DNA from: Ferrovibrio sp035304305 | GTDB lineage: Bacteria; Pseudomonadota; Alphaproteobacteria; Ferrovibrionales; Ferrovibrionaceae | Length of the DNA: 18,327 bases | Reading direction: 5' to 3' | Assembly: GCF_035304305.1 (NCBI RefSeq) | Contig: NZ_DATGQG010000099.1 | Coordinates: 1 to 18,327 of the forward strand | Part shown: positions 15,612-18,327 of the stretch, piece by piece | How the letters are laid out: each line of letters starts with the position of its first letter | How positions within the stretch are numbered: position 1 is the first letter of the stretch | Program-made: the position numbers and the translations under genes | Notes under the pieces: model-generated | What the model saw: the letters and a program-made list of their open reading frames with translations, nothing else | The model's database searches: none | Told to the model about the DNA's origin: nothing

Positions 15612-16496
15612 CTAATACTGTTTCGTCTTCTTGGCTTCCAGCCGGGCCATAAGGCTGGAAGTATCCCAGCGGTTGCCGCCCATCTGCTGCACCTCGGCGT
15701 AGAACTGGTCGACCATTGCCGTCACCGGCAGGGCCGATCCGTTACGGCGCGCCTCCGCCAGGCAGATGCCCAGATCCTTGCGCATCCAATCGACGGCGAA
15801 ACCGAAATCGAACTTCCCCTCCACCATGGTCTTGGCGCGATTGTCCATCTGCCAGGATTGCGCGGCGCCCTTCGAGATCACCTCAACGGCCTTAAGGACG
15901 TCGAGACCCGCCGCGCGGCCGAAAGCCAGGGCTTCCGAGAGTCCCTGAACCAGACCGGCGATACAGATCTGGTTCATCATCTTGGTGAGCTGTCCGCTGC
16001 CCGCCGGGCCCATCAGGTTCTGCATCTTGGCGTAGGCCTGGATCACCGGTTTGACCCGTTCGTAATCACCGGCATCGCCACCGCACATGATTGTCAGCTG
16101 GCCGTTTTCCGCTCCCGCCTGACCGCCGGAAACCGGCGCGTCGATGAAACCGAAACCGGCTGCCTTGGCCTTGGCGTGCAGCTCGCGGGCAACATCCGCC
16201 GAGGCGGTCGTGTGGTCGACGAAAATCGCGCCCTTCGCCATCCCGGCGAACGCCCCCGTCTCGCCGTAGACAACGGACCGCAGGTCGTCGTCGTTACCGA
16301 CGCAGGCCATTACGAAATCCGCACCTGATGCAGCCGCCTTAGGGGTGGAGGCCTTCTCCCCCTTATGTTGCTCGACCCAGCGGTCGGCCTTGGCGGGAGT
16401 CCGGTTCCAGACCACCACCGAGTGGCCGGCCTTGACCAGATGTCCAGCCATGGGGTAGCCCATCACGCCCAGCCCGATAAACGCCACCTTGGCCAT
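15612..16496 (-). CDS. NADP-type beta-hydroxyacid dehydrogenase (3-hydroxyisobutyrate dehydrogenase family)
   Basis: A protein of 294 residues. It has GLGVMG at 8-13, the signature DAPVSGGQAGAENGQL at 119-134 and catalytic Lys172 in GSGQLTKMMNQ. The second strand ends WNRTPAK (Asn31, Arg32, Thr33), which in this family binds the 2'-phosphate of NADP; this contrasts with Asp31 of the mmsB product in the same window. It is therefore more likely a reductase of the glyoxylate, succinic semialdehyde or tartronate semialdehyde type than a second valine enzyme. The ATG at 16496 has GGGAGG four bases upstream; a longer open frame to 16619 has no family homology. It converges with hemB, with five bases between the stops. 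Confidence 0.92.
   Translation of the reverse strand: MAKVAFIGLGVMGYPMAGHLVKAGHSVVVWNRTPAKADRWVEQHKGEKASTPKAAASGADFVMACVGNDDDLRSVVYGETGAFAGMAKGAIFVDHTTASADVARELHAKAKAAGFGFIDAPVSGGQAGAENGQLTIMCGGDAGDYERVKPVIQAYAKMQNLMGPAGSGQLTKMMNQICIAGLVQGLSEALAFGRAAGLDVLKAVEVISKGAAQSWQMDNRAKTMVEGKFDFGFAVDWMRKDLGICLAEARRNGSALPVTAMVDQFYAEVQQMGGNRWDTSSLMARLEAKKTKQY
15635..15661. repeat. Perfect 9-bp inverted repeat at the hemB / dehydrogenase convergence
   Basis: CTTCCAGCC (15635-15643) and GGCTGGAAG (15653-15661) are exact reverse complements with a nine-base loop. The repeat lies within the last codons of the minus-strand dehydrogenase gene and 28 bases past the hemB stop. Neither strand has a T-tract after it, so it is not a standard intrinsic terminator, but it could define or protect the hemB mRNA end. 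Confidence 0.45.
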
Positions 16497-16520
16497 GTCG
16501 CCTCCCGAAATTTGCTTGAA

Positions 16521-16536
16521 ATCTAATGAGTTAGAT
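16521..16536. promoter_or_regulatory. Palindromic site upstream of the NADP-type dehydrogenase, probable operator
   Basis: ATCTAATGAGTTAGAT is a perfect 6-bp inverted repeat with a four-base centre, 24 bases upstream of the dehydrogenase ATG. The position and size fit a MarR-, TetR- or GntR-like dimer site over the promoter. The half of the repeat nearer the gene could itself serve as a weak -10 (TTAGAT), but no good -35 is seen. Confidence 0.4.
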
Positions 16537-16656
16537 CGATGCAGATGAAAGTTTGCACCAGGAAAGGCGAGAAGGCAATTCATCCGCTCCCTTATCCCGT
16601 TCATTTGAACCAGCCACACAATTAGTGCTTGCGTTCCAAGGCTGTTAACCCTACAT

Positions 16657-16674
16657 TTGACAGTGAGTTACTGT
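16657..16674 (+). promoter_or_regulatory. Possible promoter region of the FlaG-like gene
   Basis: A consensus TTGACA lies at 16657-16662, but the best -10-like hexamer, TATCCT at 16674, is only 11 bases away, so this is not a standard sigma-70 promoter. A small inverted repeat, ACAGT-GAGTT-ACTGT (16660-16674), overlaps it. No sigma-28 or sigma-54 flagellar promoter consensus was recognised in this 202-base divergent gap. Confidence 0.2.
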
Positions 16675-16698
16675 ATCCTGGCATGGGAGAAGCCCAAT

Positions 16699-17238
16699 AT
16701 GCCGCTCGAGACCATAGGCAGTTACGCCTTGGCGGGCAGCAGCGGTGCGGTTGCCCGCAATGCTCGCGCTTCAGACGGTGTCTTTGCGAATGTCGCTTTT
16801 GCGGCATCGTCGGCGCGTGGCGGAAAATCCAACGGCATTATTGATATCCCTTCTCCGGCGCCGAACTTGGCTGCCTACGTCAGCCCTTTCATCCGGTTTG
16901 ATGTGGAAACGCGGCTGGCCATCGTCGAATTCCGCGACAGCGAGTCAGGCCAGGTCGAGCAGCAGTATCCGAGCCCCCGGGTCGTGCGGGAGTACCAGCA
17001 GAACCTTCCCGAAAACTCCATCCTGCGGATGGACGAGAATGACGCGCCCGATGTGCAGCAGTTGGACGCCGAAACGCCTGATGTCGGAGATGGGAAAGCC
17101 TCTGCTCCCCAGATTGCGCAGGGCAGCCACAGCACGACACCAGCGCCGGTTCCGCAGGCGATCGCCAATGCGGCGGTTGCCGCCTTTACCCCGAAGCCGA
17201 ACATTCCTGCTGTCGGGCGGGAGATCGCGGTCGCCTGA
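16699..17238 (+). CDS. FlaG-like protein
   Basis: A protein of 179 residues. The only recognisable part is residues 60-99, YVSPFIRFDVETRLAIVEF followed by RDSESGQVEQQYPSPRVVREY. It has the pattern of FlaG: a strand, a turn, a second strand ending in a D-x-E-T/S-G-x-V-x-x-Q-x-P motif, then a helix. The flanks (1-58 and 102-179) are low-complexity, rich in Ala, Ser, Pro and Asp, and look disordered. There is no signal peptide. FlaG proteins affect flagellar filament length and sit with flagellin genes, but no other flagellar gene is here. The ATG at 16699 with GGAGA nine bases upstream is preferred over the in-frame TTG at 16657. A clear terminator follows, so it is probably a single-gene transcript. 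Confidence 0.65.
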   Translation: MPLETIGSYALAGSSGAVARNARASDGVFANVAFAASSARGGKSNGIIDIPSPAPNLAAYVSPFIRFDVETRLAIVEFRDSESGQVEQQYPSPRVVREYQQNLPENSILRMDENDAPDVQQLDAETPDVGDGKASAPQIAQGSHSTTPAPVPQAIANAAVAAFTPKPNIPAVGREIAVA

Positions 17239-17264
17239 CGGTCGGGCAGTTCCGGGCATGCGCG

Positions 17265-17290
17265 AACCGGCCACTGCCGGTTTTTTTTTG
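17265..17290 (+). terminator. Rho-independent terminator of the FlaG-like gene
   Basis: A 7-bp stem, AACCGGC (17265-17271) and GCCGGTT (17276-17282), with loop CACT runs straight into nine T (17281-17289). It lies 27 bases after the stop codon. This is the textbook arrangement and marks the end of the FlaG-like transcript. Confidence 0.92.
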
Positions 17291-17327
17291 TTTTCTCTGC
17301 CTAACAGCGGCGAATCTGATAATGCTT

Positions 17328-17344
17328 CCCGATTGAAAATCGGG
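17328..17344 (+). other. Small hairpin just upstream of the penicillin acylase start
   Basis: CCCGATT-GAA-AATCGGG forms a perfect 7-bp stem eight bases before the ATG at 17353, where the ribosome binding site would be. No strong Shine-Dalgarno sequence is visible there. It may lower translation, or it may be chance. Confidence 0.35.
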
Positions 17345-17352
17345 CTTCGGGC

Positions 17353-18327
17353 ATGCGTTGGATACTGCGAATTTTCTTTGGGCTTTTCGGAATTGCCGCG
17401 GCGGTGGTTGGGGCGCTCTACTTTGCCGCCCGCTCCTCCCTGCCCGACATAAATGGCGAGATCCAAACAAGCGCACCGCTTTCGGCTCCGGTGGAGATCC
17501 TGCGAGACCGGCATGCCATCCCTCATATCCGGGCTGCCTCCCGGAATGAGGCCGCTTTCGGGCTGGGTTTCGCTCATGCCCAGGACAGACTCTGGCAGAT
17601 GGAGGTCAATCGACGGATCGCCGCCGGCCGGCTGGCGGAGATTTTCGGCGAGGCCGCTCTGAAGACAGACAAGTTCCTGCGCACCCTCGGCGTGCGCAGG
17701 AAAGCCGAGGCTGCCTTCTCACACCTGAACCCTGAAACGCAGGCCTACCTCAATGCCTATGCCGATGGCGTAAACGCGTTTCTGTCGTCCCGCAGCGGGC
17801 TGCTGCCTCCGGAATTCCTTGTCTTCCGCATCGAACCCGAACCCTGGAGCCCGACGGATTCCCTCGGCTGGCTGAAGATGATGGCCTGGGATCTGAGCGG
17901 TAACTGGGGCAACGAACTGGCCCGGTTCGCTTTGACCCGCCGGCTTAACAGCAAGCAGATCGAGGAGTTCTTCCCTCCCTATCCCGGCGATGCCCCGATC
18001 GCCCTCAGCGATCTCGGCGCTCTGTATCGCGAAGCCGCGGCGGATCTCGACCTCAAGCGGCTGCTCACGGCGTTCCCTGAGCCGCCGCCGGACGGCATCG
18101 GCTCGAATAACTGGGTGATAGACGGCAAGCGGACGGTCACGGGCTTTCCGCTGCTCGCCAACGATCCTCATCTCGGCCTGACGTCACCGTCGCTCTGGTA
18201 TTTCGCCCATCTCTCCTCCCCCGACGGCGACGTCATCGGCGCCACGCTTCCGGGCGTGCCGGGCGTCATCCTGGGGCATAACGGCCGCGTGGCCTGGGGA
18301 TTCACCAATACCGGGCCGGACACACAG
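17353..18327 (+). CDS. Penicillin acylase (penicillin amidase) family protein, N-terminal part
   Basis: The frame is open from ATG 17353 to the window end, giving 325 codons of a protein usually near 750-850 residues. Residues 1-27 (MRWILRIFFGLFGIAAAVVG and on) form a signal peptide or anchor, so the enzyme should be periplasmic. Family markers are VEILRDRHAIPHIRA, GFAHAQDRLWQMEVNRR and GRLAEIFG. The chain junction is GIGSNNWVIDG: Ser251 should become the N-terminal nucleophile of the beta chain after self-cleavage. The following LANDPHLGLTSPSLWYF and LPGVPGVILGHNGRVAWGFTN are also conserved. Family members cleave amides such as beta-lactam side chains or acyl-homoserine lactones; the substrate here cannot be told from this part. 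Confidence 0.93.
   Translation, partial: MRWILRIFFGLFGIAAAVVGALYFAARSSLPDINGEIQTSAPLSAPVEILRDRHAIPHIRAASRNEAAFGLGFAHAQDRLWQMEVNRRIAAGRLAEIFGEAALKTDKFLRTLGVRRKAEAAFSHLNPETQAYLNAYADGVNAFLSSRSGLLPPEFLVFRIEPEPWSPTDSLGWLKMMAWDLSGNWGNELARFALTRRLNSKQIEEFFPPYPGDAPIALSDLGALYREAAADLDLKRLLTAFPEPPPDGIGSNNWVIDGKRTVTGFPLLANDPHLGLTSPSLWYFAHLSSPDGDVIGATLPGVPGVILGHNGRVAWGFTNTGPDTQ

Noticed and set aside
16497..16619. N-terminal extension of the NADP-type dehydrogenase
   Set aside because: It crosses the palindromic site and the ribosome binding site; the family sequence starts at MAKVAFIGLG (16496).

Overview
The window is a GC-rich, gene-dense stretch of bacterial chromosome. Several features point to an alphaproteobacterium, most like the Rhodospirillales group: the rpiB-glyA-nrdR gene order, the liv transporter operon bracketed by two small proteins, and an aspartate-type HemB. 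This placement is inferred from synteny and protein style, not from a marker gene. I see no IS element, prophage, CRISPR array, tRNA or rRNA.

Layout, left to right. (1) Positions 1-1839, minus strand: rpiB, glyA and the first 11 codons of nrdR, a housekeeping cluster for pentose phosphate, one-carbon and ribonucleotide reductase control. (2) Positions 1962-7502, minus strand: a complete branched-chain amino acid ABC transporter operon in the order small protein, livH, livM, livG, livF, small three-helix membrane protein, livK. Several junctions overlap by 1-4 bases. livK appears to have its own promoter and ends at a strong intrinsic terminator. (3) 7676-8068, plus strand: a Rid-family protein behind a promoter that overlaps a 29-base palindrome. 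(4) 8073-11987, minus strand: a four-gene operon of acyl-CoA dehydrogenase, 3-hydroxyisobutyryl-CoA hydrolase, 3-hydroxyisobutyrate dehydrogenase and a crotonase-family protein, matching the valine degradation branch from isobutyryl-CoA to methylmalonate semialdehyde. (5) 12083-15606, plus strand: an eight-helix membrane histidine kinase, a lone HigA-type HTH protein, and hemB, whose start codon directly follows the HTH stop codon. (6) 15612-16496, minus strand: an NADP-type beta-hydroxyacid dehydrogenase. (7) 16699 to the end, plus strand: a FlaG-like protein with a clear terminator, then the first 325 codons of a penicillin acylase family protein.

The liv operon imports leucine, isoleucine and valine. 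The neighbouring operon can oxidise the valine-derived isobutyryl-CoA, so regions 2-4 form a coherent uptake-and-catabolism block. The best leads for something undescribed are modest: a Rid protein lacking the usual catalytic arginine under a palindromic operator, a crotonase in the valine operon lacking one of the two catalytic glutamates, an antitoxin-like protein without a toxin coupled to hemB, and the two uncharacterised small proteins in the liv operon. I found no clear new defence or mobile system.
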